Positions 7,324 to 14,252 of a stretch of 21,802 nucleotides of DNA are shown here, piece by piece. Position 1 is the first letter of the stretch; every line of letters begins with the position of its first letter. This DNA is from DATMTS01 sp035564555 (GTDB lineage Bacteria; Actinomycetota; Actinomycetes; Actinomycetales; Microbacteriaceae). The DNA lies in assembly GCA_035564555.1 (NCBI GenBank), contig DATMTS010000032.1, positions 1-21,802 of the forward strand, read 5' to 3'. The translations under genes were made by a program, and so were the position numbers. The notes beneath the pieces were generated by a model. The model ran no database searches. It was not told the origin of the DNA and worked only from the letters and a program-made list of their open reading frames with translations.

Positions 7324-7373
7324 ACTATCCCGCAACAGCCGCTTGACCTGTAGCGCGCTCCAGCGCTCAGGCT
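7324..7373. promoter_or_regulatory. merR / aldo-keto reductase divergent promoter with MerR-type operator
   Basis: Plus strand: -35 TTGACC (7343-7348), spacer of exactly 19 bp (7349-7367), -10 CAGGCT (7368-7373), then 6 nt to the reductase ATG. A near-perfect dyad CTGTAGCG/CGCTCCAG (7348-7363, one mismatched pair) is centred within the spacer. An elongated 19-bp spacer spanned by a dyad is the hallmark of MerR-activated promoters. Minus strand: GATAGT (7324-7329) lies 6 nt before merR; its -35 zone would overlap the dyad, so bound MerR could repress its own gene. Confidence 0.8.
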
Positions 7374-7379
7374 GGCTCC

Positions 7380-8423
7380 ATGAGCGAAACCACAGACATC
7401 CAGACCCGCACGACGACGGCGCAAGCCCCCGCGGCGGGCGCTCGAATACAACCCGACGTTGCCCCGCTCGCCCCGACCGGTGGACCGAGGCTCGCGTTGG
7501 GTGCCATGTTGTTCGGCACCACCATCGACGACGCGACCGCCTTCCGCCTGCTCGACGCCTACCTCGATGCCGGCGGCGAATGGATCGACACCGCCGACTG
7601 CTACGCGTTCTGGGTCGACCCGAGCGGGCACGGCGGCCAGAGCGAGGAGATGCTGGGCCGGTGGTTCGCGGCGCGTCCAGGAGCCCGCGACCGCGTCAGG
7701 ATCAGCACAAAGGTGGGTTGCGAACCGCTGTATCCCGGCAGCTTTCCCCAGCTGAGCGAAGGACTCTCGGATGCCGTCGTGCGTGCCTGCGCGCAGCGCA
7801 GCCTGGAACGGATGGGCATCGACCGCATCGACCTGTTGTGGGGACACCGTGACGACCGGTCGACGGATCTCGCGGAGACGGTCGGCGCGTTCTCGTCGCT
7901 GGTCGATGATGGGATCCTCGCCCGCTGGGGGTATTCCAACACCGCCTTGTGGCGCATGGAACGCGCTCGCGGCATCGCCGAGGCGACGGGACAGACGCCT
8001 CCTACCGCTGTGCAGTTGCGTTACAGCTATCTGCAACCGCGACCGATGGTGCGCGACCACGATCACGATCACCGCTTCGGCTGGATCACCGACGACGTGC
8101 TCGACTACGGGGCGAGCAACCCGCAGATCGACCTCTGGGCATACCGCCCCTTGCTCGCTGGAGCCTACGACCGCACCGACCGTCCGGTCTCGGACGCGTT
8201 CCGGCATCCCGGCACGGATGCGCGACTGGCAGTGCTCGACCGGGTGGCCCATGAACTGGGCAGAAGCAGGAGTGAGATCGTGATGGCCTGGCTCACGGGT
8301 GGATCGCCCGCGATCACGCCGGTCTTCGGGGTCAGCTCGGTCGAGCAACTCGACGCCGCCATCGCGGGCAGCCGGCTGGAACTGCCACCCGAGGTGCGAG
8401 CCGAACTCGATGAGCCGTGGTGA
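7380..8423 (+). CDS. Aldo/keto reductase
   Basis: Predicted 347 aa, an NADPH-dependent TIM-barrel oxidoreductase of the AKR superfamily. The catalytic tetrad is visible: Asp70 and Tyr75 in IDTADCY, Lys111 in ISTKVG, and His156 in LLWGH. The C-terminal cofactor-side segment TPVFGVSSVEQLDAAI (about 313-328) is also typical. The N-terminus has an extra 30-odd residues rich in Thr/Ala before the barrel; if the ATG at 7380 is right, this is a non-conserved tail. The start is supported by a -10 hexamer 6 nt upstream and the MerR-type promoter. The substrate cannot be deduced. Regulation by the adjacent MerR suggests a role in aldehyde or xenobiotic detoxification. Confidence 0.93.
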   Translation: MSETTDIQTRTTTAQAPAAGARIQPDVAPLAPTGGPRLALGAMLFGTTIDDATAFRLLDAYLDAGGEWIDTADCYAFWVDPSGHGGQSEEMLGRWFAARPGARDRVRISTKVGCEPLYPGSFPQLSEGLSDAVVRACAQRSLERMGIDRIDLLWGHRDDRSTDLAETVGAFSSLVDDGILARWGYSNTALWRMERARGIAEATGQTPPTAVQLRYSYLQPRPMVRDHDHDHRFGWITDDVLDYGASNPQIDLWAYRPLLAGAYDRTDRPVSDAFRHPGTDARLAVLDRVAHELGRSRSEIVMAWLTGGSPAITPVFGVSSVEQLDAAIAGSRLELPPEVRAELDEPW

Positions 8424-8462
8424 TCGAGCGCAGGCGGATGCCGGTGTCGAGCCGGGCGAGCG

Positions 8463-9047
8463 TCAGGCGCCGACCGCACGGGCACGTGCGCGGTGCGCGC
8501 GCACCTTGGCGCGGTTGCCGCAGCGCTGCATGGAGCACCAACGGCGGCTGCCGGCGCGCGAGGAATCCAGGTAGACCAGGGTGCAGTCCTCGGCGGCGCA
8601 TTCCCTGATCCGCCCCGTGGCGCCCTCGCCGAGCATACGTACCGTGTCGCGGGCGATCTCGGAGAGCGCCTGCGCGAATCGCGGGCGGCCGCGGCCGGCC
8701 TGACGCGAACCGCCGGCGAGAACGGGCGGGATGTCCGGCGTCGCGGCGAAGAGGTTGACGATGTCGACATCGCTCTCATCCGGCGACGCGTCGAGCACCG
8801 TGACACGGGCCAGCCGGGCGATCGCGGAGCGGAGCGCGCGGGCGTCGGTCAGGTCGCGTGAATGGCAGGTCGCGTCGAGCCCCGCGAAGCGCGCGACGAA
8901 CCAGGAGGACAGGTCGTCGGTGGTGCGCAGCAGGTCGGGCGATGCCTCGAACCCGCCGGTGTGTGCGAAGTCGAGGCTGATCGCCCCCGCATCGAACCAC
9001 CAGCGCGTGCCGTCGGGTTGCGGCATCCATTGGCCGGCATCAGTCAC
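8463..9047 (-). CDS. ABATE/CGNR zinc-finger protein, probable transcriptional regulator
   Basis: Predicted 194 aa. The N-terminal ABATE-type domain (about 15-135, beginning FDAGAISLDFAHTGG) is followed by a C-terminal zinc finger with Cys150, Cys155, Cys171 and Cys176, the last within the signature CGNR (176-179). A basic tail follows. Proteins of this architecture are regarded as stress-related transcription regulators. Start: GTG at 9047, with TATGGT 6 nt upstream, giving a probable leaderless message; an in-frame ATG at 9026 would shorten it by 7 residues. It is convergent with the reductase (39 bp between stops) and lies 37 bp downstream of the SprT-like gene. Confidence 0.9.
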   Translation of the reverse strand: MTDAGQWMPQPDGTRWWFDAGAISLDFAHTGGFEASPDLLRTTDDLSSWFVARFAGLDATCHSRDLTDARALRSAIARLARVTVLDASPDESDVDIVNLFAATPDIPPVLAGGSRQAGRGRPRFAQALSEIARDTVRMLGEGATGRIRECAAEDCTLVYLDSSRAGSRRWCSMQRCGNRAKVRAHRARARAVGA

Positions 9048-9053
9048 GTAACG

Positions 9054-9059
9054 ACCATA
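9054..9059 (-). promoter_or_regulatory. Putative leaderless -10 (TATGGT) of the CGNR gene
   Basis: TATGGT read on the minus strand, followed by exactly 6 nt and the GTG start. No convincing -35. Confidence 0.55.
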
Positions 9060-9084
9060 GTGGGTTAGGCAGGTTGCGCCCCGC

Positions 9085-9570
9085 TCAGGATGCCCGTGCC
9101 GCGGCGCGCGCGGTGCTCACGTCGCGCTGCTGCCACTGGATCAGGAAGGCCTTGGAGAAACCGCGCGAACACGTGCCGCAGGAGAGCACTCGGGCTGGGC
9201 GGCGGTATCGATAATGCAGATGACCGTTCGGGCAGGTGCCGACCCAGGGTGCGAGTTCGTCGGCGACCGAGCCGGAGTGCAGCCGTTTGCCGACATAACC
9301 CAATTCCCGCGCGACGGCCTTCCACCGCTGGCCATGCCCGGCCCGCTGGCCGGCTATCGCGTGCGCCACCTCGTGCAACAGGATCTGGTGGATCTCGTCA
9401 TCGTCATATCGGGCGGCGAGGTAACGGGAGACGGTGATGCGGTGGAGTGAATAGTTGCACAGACCCGCCCGGGTCTTGGCGTTGTCAAAGCCGAACGACC
9501 ACACCGTCGCGTCCAGATGCAGCGCGATGAGCGCATCCGCCCACCGTCGAACACGACCGAGATCAGCCAT
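9085..9570 (-). CDS. SprT-like zinc metalloprotein
   Basis: Predicted 161 aa. Zincin motif HEVAH (66-70) with a third ligand candidate His79 (GHGQRWK), followed by a zinc-ribbon-like C-terminus with Cys113, His117, Cys131 and Cys134. SprT-family proteins resemble the protease domain of eukaryotic Spartan, which cleaves DNA-protein crosslinks. The bacterial role is largely untested. The length is normal for the family. The ATG at 9570 is preceded by TAGGGT and 6 nt, again leaderless-like. It is in a minus-strand run with the TPR gene upstream and the CGNR gene downstream, but each has its own apparent promoter, so an operon is not required. Confidence 0.9.
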   Translation of the reverse strand: MADLGRVRRWADALIALHLDATVWSFGFDNAKTRAGLCNYSLHRITVSRYLAARYDDDEIHQILLHEVAHAIAGQRAGHGQRWKAVARELGYVGKRLHSGSVADELAPWVGTCPNGHLHYRYRRPARVLSCGTCSRGFSKAFLIQWQQRDVSTARAAARAS

Positions 9571-9576
9571 GCCGAA

Positions 9577-9582
9577 ACCCTA
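9577..9582 (-). promoter_or_regulatory. Putative leaderless -10 (TAGGGT) of the SprT-like gene
   Basis: TAGGGT on the minus strand, then 6 nt and the ATG at 9570. Confidence 0.55.
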
Positions 9583-9621
9583 GCGCGAGCCGCGAACATC
9601 CCGGCGGCGGCGCGCATTCGC

Positions 9622-10140
9622 TCACTGCTGGGCGGCGATACGCGCCTCGACGCATGAGATCGCGAAGCGCGTGTTCTCCTGGTCCGCCGCCGGGGCGCCC
9701 ATGTCCTCGCGAATCCGAAGCGAGGCACGCAATGACGCCAGGGAGTCCGCGTCGCGGCCCAGGTCGAACTGCACCTTGCCCCGGTGCTGAAGCGCGACGG
9801 CCTCGTGCACGCGCCAGTCCTGGGTGTGCGCCTCGTCGATGCACGCGTTCAACTCGCTCAGCGCCTCCTCGTAGCGCTCGGCGGCCTGCAGCACCGTCGC
9901 ACGCAGGATGCGCGGCGGCAGCACGTCGCTGCGTTCGCCCGTGAAACGGGCAAGCCGCAATGCGGAGTTCGCGAGGTCGAGCGACTCGTCGACGCGGCCG
10001 GCGACCTTCAGCAGCCAAGCCCGTTCGCACAGCGCCTCGAGGCTGCGCATTTCGCCCAGCTCATCGAGCCGATGGCCGACCTCCAGCAGGTCGACACGCT
10101 CGTGCAGCGTGTCGGGATCGTATCCGAGCAGCACAGTCAT
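9622..10140 (-). CDS. TPR-repeat protein, function unknown
   Basis: Predicted 172 aa, almost entirely helical. Repeated TPR-like helix pairs are seen: LCERAWLLKVAGRVDESLDLANSAL, RILRATVLQAAERYEEALSELNACI and ALQHRGKVQFDLGRDADSLASLRASL. These carry the small/large residue pattern (W-L-G-Y-A-F-A-P type) of tetratricopeptide repeats. It would act as a protein-protein interaction scaffold; no enzymatic motif or signal peptide is visible. The ATG at 10140 is chosen over an upstream in-frame start because TAGCCT lies 7 nt before it and the upstream residues are poorly conserved-looking. It lies 49 bp downstream of the sugar dehydrogenase gene on the same strand. Confidence 0.8.
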   Translation of the reverse strand: MTVLLGYDPDTLHERVDLLEVGHRLDELGEMRSLEALCERAWLLKVAGRVDESLDLANSALRLARFTGERSDVLPPRILRATVLQAAERYEEALSELNACIDEAHTQDWRVHEAVALQHRGKVQFDLGRDADSLASLRASLRIREDMGAPAADQENTRFAISCVEARIAAQQ

Positions 10141-10147
10141 CGCAGCA

Positions 10148-10153
10148 AGGCTA
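10148..10153 (-). promoter_or_regulatory. Putative leaderless -10 (TAGCCT) of the TPR gene
   Basis: TAGCCT on the minus strand, followed by 7 nt and the ATG at 10140. Confidence 0.5.
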
Positions 10154-10189
10154 ACCACCGCACGCCGAGACCGGGCGATGCCGCGCCGC

Positions 10190-11347
10190 TCACGGCGGGC
10201 CCAGCGCCACCTGCACGATGCGATCGTCGCCTTCCTGCGGGCTGCCGCGACCGTCGGTGTTGTTCGTGACGATCCACAGCTGGTTCGCGCCGTGCGCGAG
10301 CACGGTGCGCAGGCGTCCCAGTCGCGTGGCGAAGGAGGTCACCCGCAACGGTGCGCTGCCTCTCGGCGGGTCGATCACCCACAGCCGTTCGCCCCGCAGC
10401 GCGGCCATGAAGATGGTGTCGTGCACGATCGCGATGCCGCTCGGGCTGGCCTGATCGGTGTGCCACTGATACACCGGGTCGACGAATCGCTTGTCGTGCG
10501 CGATTCCCTCCACGATCGGCCAACCGTAGTCCTTGCCGGGACGGATGATGTTGAGTTCGTCCCAGGTGTCCTGCCCGAACTCGCTCGCCCACATCGTGCC
10601 GTGCGAGTCCCAGGCAATGCCCTGGGGGTTGCGGTGTCCGTACGACCACACCGGCGACCCGGGGAACGGATTGTCGGCAGGGATGCCGCCGGTCGGGGTC
10701 ACGCGCAGGATCTTGCCGCCCAGCGACTTCAGGTTCTGCGCGTTGTCGCCCTCGGTGGCGTCGCCGGTGGTGACGTACAGCATGCCGTCCGGGCCGAACG
10801 CGAGCTTGCCGCCGTCATGGAAACTTCCCTTCGGGATCCCGGTCAGGATGCTGCGGGGCGCGCCCAACCGGTAGCTGCCCGGCGCCCCGCTCAACGGCAT
10901 CCGCACCACGCGATTGTCGTGGGCGGTCGTGAGATACGCGTACAGGTACTTCGGCACCGTCGGGTTGCGTACTGCGAGCCCGAGCAGGCCGCCTTCGCCC
11001 TCATGCACCGCACCCGGCACGGTGCCCACGGTGCGGGTGCGCGATCCGCCCGGCAGCAACTCGACGATGCGGCCGGAATCGCGTTCGGAGATCAGAGCTG
11101 AGCCGCTGCCCAGCAGCACCACGGACCACGGGGTGTTCAGACCGGTGGTGATCGACGTCAGCGGGCCGGTCGGCCGCACCGGCGCATCCAACGGGGCCGT
11201 CGGCGAGGGGAGCTGCGGCGTGATCGGCGCGGGCGAGCCGCTGGAGAAGGGCGTCGGTGTTCCGGGCGGCTCCGCGGGCGCTGTGCAGCCGGTCAGTGCC
11301 CCGATCGCGAGCAGAGCGACCGCCACGGTGACGGGCTTCATCCGCAT
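10190..11347 (-). CDS. PQQ-dependent sugar dehydrogenase family lipoprotein (GSDH type)
   Basis: Predicted 385 aa. The signal sequence ends in the lipobox ALTGC with lipidated Cys21, followed by a Pro/Thr/Ser-rich linker (about 22-60) that would span the cell wall. The rest is a six-bladed propeller of the glucose/sorbosone dehydrogenase family: HEGEGGLLGLAV (about 115-126), DGGKLAFGPDGMLYVTTGDA (about 178-197), GHRNPQGIAW (237-246), and WASEFGQDTWDELN followed by GKDYGWP. Family enzymes oxidise aldoses using PQQ, but many actinobacterial members have no proven substrate or cofactor. Start: ATG 11347 is chosen, with GGTGAG about 4 nt upstream; ATG 11341 and GTG 11374 are alternatives. No PQQ biosynthesis gene is in the window. 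Confidence 0.9.
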   Translation of the reverse strand: MRMKPVTVAVALLAIGALTGCTAPAEPPGTPTPFSSGSPAPITPQLPSPTAPLDAPVRPTGPLTSITTGLNTPWSVVLLGSGSALISERDSGRIVELLPGGSRTRTVGTVPGAVHEGEGGLLGLAVRNPTVPKYLYAYLTTAHDNRVVRMPLSGAPGSYRLGAPRSILTGIPKGSFHDGGKLAFGPDGMLYVTTGDATEGDNAQNLKSLGGKILRVTPTGGIPADNPFPGSPVWSYGHRNPQGIAWDSHGTMWASEFGQDTWDELNIIRPGKDYGWPIVEGIAHDKRFVDPVYQWHTDQASPSGIAIVHDTIFMAALRGERLWVIDPPRGSAPLRVTSFATRLGRLRTVLAHGANQLWIVTNNTDGRGSPQEGDDRIVQVALGPP

Positions 11348-11395
11348 GCTGCTCACCGCCTCGCGTCGTCGCACCGTCTAATCAGTCTGCGCGGC

Positions 11396-11510
11396 ATCTC
11401 GTACCACGGCAATCGCGATGCGCGGCGTTCGCCTTGCAGAGCATTCGCTCGGCGCGGTATTCGCCTTGGAGGGTATTCGCGTAGCACGGCAAGCGCGTAG
11501 CACGGCAAGC
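11396..11510. repeat. Imperfect short direct repeats (16-bp and 32-bp periods)
   Basis: GCGTAGCACGGCAAGC occurs twice in direct tandem (11479-11494, 11495-11510), and a degenerate relative GTACCACGGCAA lies at 11401-11412. A 21-bp segment starting TTCGCCTTG and ending ATTCGC occurs at 11428-11448 and again at 11460-11480 (18 of 21 identical), a 32-bp period. The tract looks like repeated local duplication. Confidence 0.75.
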
Positions 11511-11613
11511 ACGAGGTGCAACGGACAATCCCGTTGTTAGATGCCGTTGCATCACGTGATTGCCGCAATTCGTGGACCACTGCCAGTTGCCTCGTCACCC
11601 GGTCGCTTCGACG

Positions 11614-11679
11614 CCGTGTCGCCGTGTCACCCGTGTCACCGTGTCACCGTGTCACCGTGTCGCCGTGTCACCCGTGTCG
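11614..11679. repeat. 8-bp tandem repeat, eight copies (CCGTGTCA/G)
   Basis: Eight head-to-tail copies of CCGTGTCA or CCGTGTCG; two copies carry one extra C (9 bp). A partial ninth follows. The tract ends 57 bp before the pxpA start and just upstream of its putative promoter. The unit length is not a multiple of three and the tract is not in a gene. Confidence 0.9.
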
Positions 11680-11724
11680 CCGTGATTCCGGCTCTCCTGC
11701 AGCCTCGATCGACGTTGCTCGCGA

Positions 11725-11730
11725 GACAAT
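11725..11730 (+). promoter_or_regulatory. Putative -10 (GACAAT) of pxpA
   Basis: GACAAT, then 6 nt (GGAGAC), then the ATG. The GGAG is only 2 nt from the ATG, too close for a normal Shine-Dalgarno, so a leaderless start is favoured, though not certain. Confidence 0.45.
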
Positions 11731-11736
11731 GGAGAC

Positions 11737-12510
11737 ATGTCCACGATCGATCTCAACAGCGACCTGGGTGAGTCGTTCGGTGCGTGGAAGCTGGGTGACG
11801 ATGCGGCGATGCTCGAGACGGTGACGAGCGCCAATGTCGCATGCGGATTCCACGCAGGCGACCCACTGACCATGCTCGCGTGCTGCCGCCTCGCCGCCGA
11901 GAAGTCGGTGACGGTGGGGGCGCATGTCGCGTACCGCGACCTGGCAGGGTTCGGGCGGCGCGAGATGGACATCGCGCCCGGTGAGCTCTATGGAGATGTG
12001 CTCTATCAGCTTGCAGCGCTCTCGGGCATCGCGGCCACCGTCGGAACCCGCATCGGCTATCTGAAACCGCATGGCGCGCTCTACAACCGCATCGCGACGG
12101 ATAGTTCGCAAGCCAGCGCGGTGGCGGATGCCGTGCGCGACTTCGACGCGTCGCTGCCGGTGCTCGGGCCGGCGCATTCGGCGATAGCGACGGCGGCCGC
12201 CGAGCGATCGCTGCGGTTCTTCCGGGAGGCGTTCGTCGACCGCGCCTATCGGCCGGACGGCACCCTCGTTCCCCGGCAGCGGCCGGGCGCGCTGCTGAGC
12301 GGAACGACCCCGGCCGCGATCGAGGCGATCGCCGCACGTGCGGTCGCGCTGGCGACCGGGTCGGTCGTCGAGGCCGTCGACGGCACGCGGATCACGATCG
12401 AGGTCGACTCGCTCTGCGTGCACGGTGACACGCCGAACGCCGTCGCCATGGCGCGTGCGGTGCGAACGGCGCTGGAGGCGGCCGGAATCGGATTGGAGCC
12501 GTTCGCGTGA
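11737..12510 (+). CDS. pxpA: 5-oxoprolinase subunit A (LamB/YcsF family)
   Basis: Predicted 257 aa, normal length. PxpA works with PxpB and PxpC in the ATP-dependent opening of 5-oxoproline (pyroglutamate) to glutamate, removing a damage product of glutamine and glutamate. Family motifs: NSDLGESFG (about 7-15), SANVACGFHAGDP (about 31-43), GAHVAYRDL (about 61-69) and YLKPHGALYN (about 108-117). The last two are typical of the metal-dependent deacetylase-like barrel. The next gene starts inside its stop codon (GTGA, 4-bp overlap), so the two are translationally coupled. A tandem repeat and a possible leaderless promoter lie upstream. Confidence 0.95.
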   Translation: MSTIDLNSDLGESFGAWKLGDDAAMLETVTSANVACGFHAGDPLTMLACCRLAAEKSVTVGAHVAYRDLAGFGRREMDIAPGELYGDVLYQLAALSGIAATVGTRIGYLKPHGALYNRIATDSSQASAVADAVRDFDASLPVLGPAHSAIATAAAERSLRFFREAFVDRAYRPDGTLVPRQRPGALLSGTTPAAIEAIAARAVALATGSVVEAVDGTRITIEVDSLCVHGDTPNAVAMARAVRTALEAAGIGLEPFA

Positions 12511-14252
12511 CCCCGCTCATCCGGCCGTACGGCGACCGGGCCCTGCTCATCGAGCTCGACGGGTTGCCCGACGTGCTCGCGCTGCACGCTGCGCTGACCG
12601 CCACCCGACCCGAGGGCGTCGTCGACATCGTGCCCGCGGCGCGCACCGCCACCGTCGTGATCGATCCGCGTCGGCTGCCGCCGGAGACCGCCGGAACGTG
12701 GATCGCGCGCACCCGGCCGCGGGGGATGGACGAGCAGGACGCCGAGGTGGTCGAGATCGACGTCGACTACTCCGGCGAAGACCTCGAGGAGGTCGCGCAT
12801 CTGAGCGGCATGACGGTCGAGGAAGTGGTCGAGGTGCACACCTCCTCGACCTGGCGGGTCGCGTTCGGAGGCTTCGCCCCGGGCTTCGGTTATCTGGTGA
12901 CCGATCACGATCGGCTGCACGTTCCCCGGCGCACGACGCCGCGCACCAGCGTGCCCGCCGGCTCCGTGGCGCTCGCGGGGGAATTCGGCGGCGTGTATCC
13001 GCGCTCCGGGCCCGGCGGCTGGCAGATCATCGGGCGAACGGATGCCGTGCTCTGGGACGATTCCCGCGATCCACCGGCTCTGCTGCGCCCCGGGGTGAAG
13101 GTGCGTTTTCGTCGGCGCGCCGCCGCGTGGCCGGCGGGCGACCACGGAACGCCGGCATCGAGACGGGACGGCTCGGATCTCGCGTCGTGCGCGCTCCCCA
13201 CAGCTGCCACCGGCGACAGCGGCAGCCGCGACGGCACCGACGAGCCCGCGGCGGCCCTCACGATGGTCGAACCCGGCATGCAGGCACTGATCGAAGACCT
13301 GGGCCGCCCCGGCAACGCATCCAACGGAGCGGCGCGCTCGGGTGCACTGGACCGTGCCGCGCTGCGCCTGGGCAACCGGCTGCTCGGCAACGACGAGTCG
13401 GCGGCCGCGATCGAGGTGCTCCACGGGGGAGCCCGAGTGCGGTTCGAGCGCGGCGCCTGGTTCGCGGTGACCGGCGCCCGCGGGCACCTCGAACTGCTCG
13501 CCGCGGCAGGGCATCCCGGATTCGGCTCCCGCCTCGTGGAGCCGGACATGCCGACTCACGCCGAGGCCGGCCAGACGCTCTGCATCGGTCGCGCGGACGC
13601 CGGCATGCGCTATGTGCTGACAGTGCGGGGCGGCATCCGGGCGCAGCCGGTACTCGGATCCCGATCCCGCGACGTGGGTGCCGGAATCGGTCCCGAACCG
13701 CTGGTCGCAGGTGACGTGCTCACCATCGGCGCCGAGCCGACCGCAGGCATCCCCCCGGTCGACGTGCTCACGGTGCCGGCGCCCCCCGCCGGCACCGTGA
13801 TCGTGCACGTGCGCCCTGGCCCCCGCGCAGACTGGTTCACCGCGGAGGCCGTGGCCCGCTTCTACGAGACGGAATGGCGCGTGAGCCCGGAGAGCAACCG
13901 CATCGGCGTGCGCCTCACACCTGGCGGCGGTACGCCATCAGCCGCCGGACCCACAGCCGTCGACGGGACATCCGATCGGACCGTGCTGGAACGTGCGATC
14001 ACCGACGAACTGCCGAGCGAGGCCATGGTGCCGGGAGCGGTCCAGGTGCCGCCCGCAGGCCTGCCTGTCGTGCTGCTCGCCGATCACCCGGTGACCGGCG
14101 GCTATCCCGTGATCGCCGTGGTGACCGATGCCGACCTCGACACGTTCGCACAGTTGCGGCCCGGGCAGGGCGTGCGTTTTCGGCACGTGCGCCCGCACGA
14201 CTCAGCGGTCGCCGCCGCGCACCTGGAAGATGCTGCGCGAGGGCGGAGGTGA
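12507..14252 (+). CDS. Fused 5-oxoprolinase subunits B and C (PxpB-PxpC)
   Basis: Predicted 581 aa. Residues about 1-205 are a PxpB/KipI-type domain (IRPYGDRALLIEL at the start; FGGFAPGFGYL; VPAGSVALAGEFGGVYPRSGPGGWQIIGRT). Residues about 206-250 are a low-complexity Arg/Ala/Ser/Gly linker. Residues 253-581 are a PxpC/KipA biotin-carboxylase-like domain (VEPGMQALIEDLGRPG; NGAARSGALDRAALRLGNRLLGN; VRGGI; a SNRIGVRL segment; LADHPVTGGYPVIAVV). B and C are separate polypeptides in E. coli and B. subtilis; fusion would fix 1:1 stoichiometry. The GTG start overlaps the pxpA stop. The 3' end overlaps the convergent spermidine-synthase-like gene by 51 bp. Both domains look intact. Confidence 0.93.
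   Translation: MTPLIRPYGDRALLIELDGLPDVLALHAALTATRPEGVVDIVPAARTATVVIDPRRLPPETAGTWIARTRPRGMDEQDAEVVEIDVDYSGEDLEEVAHLSGMTVEEVVEVHTSSTWRVAFGGFAPGFGYLVTDHDRLHVPRRTTPRTSVPAGSVALAGEFGGVYPRSGPGGWQIIGRTDAVLWDDSRDPPALLRPGVKVRFRRRAAAWPAGDHGTPASRRDGSDLASCALPTAATGDSGSRDGTDEPAAALTMVEPGMQALIEDLGRPGNASNGAARSGALDRAALRLGNRLLGNDESAAAIEVLHGGARVRFERGAWFAVTGARGHLELLAAAGHPGFGSRLVEPDMPTHAEAGQTLCIGRADAGMRYVLTVRGGIRAQPVLGSRSRDVGAGIGPEPLVAGDVLTIGAEPTAGIPPVDVLTVPAPPAGTVIVHVRPGPRADWFTAEAVARFYETEWRVSPESNRIGVRLTPGGGTPSAAGPTAVDGTSDRTVLERAITDELPSEAMVPGAVQVPPAGLPVVLLADHPVTGGYPVIAVVTDADLDTFAQLRPGQGVRFRHVRPHDSAVAAAHLEDAARGRR

Larger units (their letters stand above)
11348..11736. other. 389-bp gene-free region between the sugar dehydrogenase and pxpA
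   Basis: Holds the divergent control regions of both genes and two separate repeat tracts, listed on their own. Open frames here are short and low in complexity, and none looks like a protein. I see no convincing hairpin terminator. Confidence 0.6.

Noticed and set aside
11614..11679. CRISPR-like array
   Set aside because: Units are 8 bp in direct contact with no spacers and no cas gene nearby; a simple tandem repeat.
12246..13808. 520-codon open frame opposite pxpA-pxpBC
   Set aside because: Low-complexity Gly/Arg/His product lying over two well-supported genes; a shadow.
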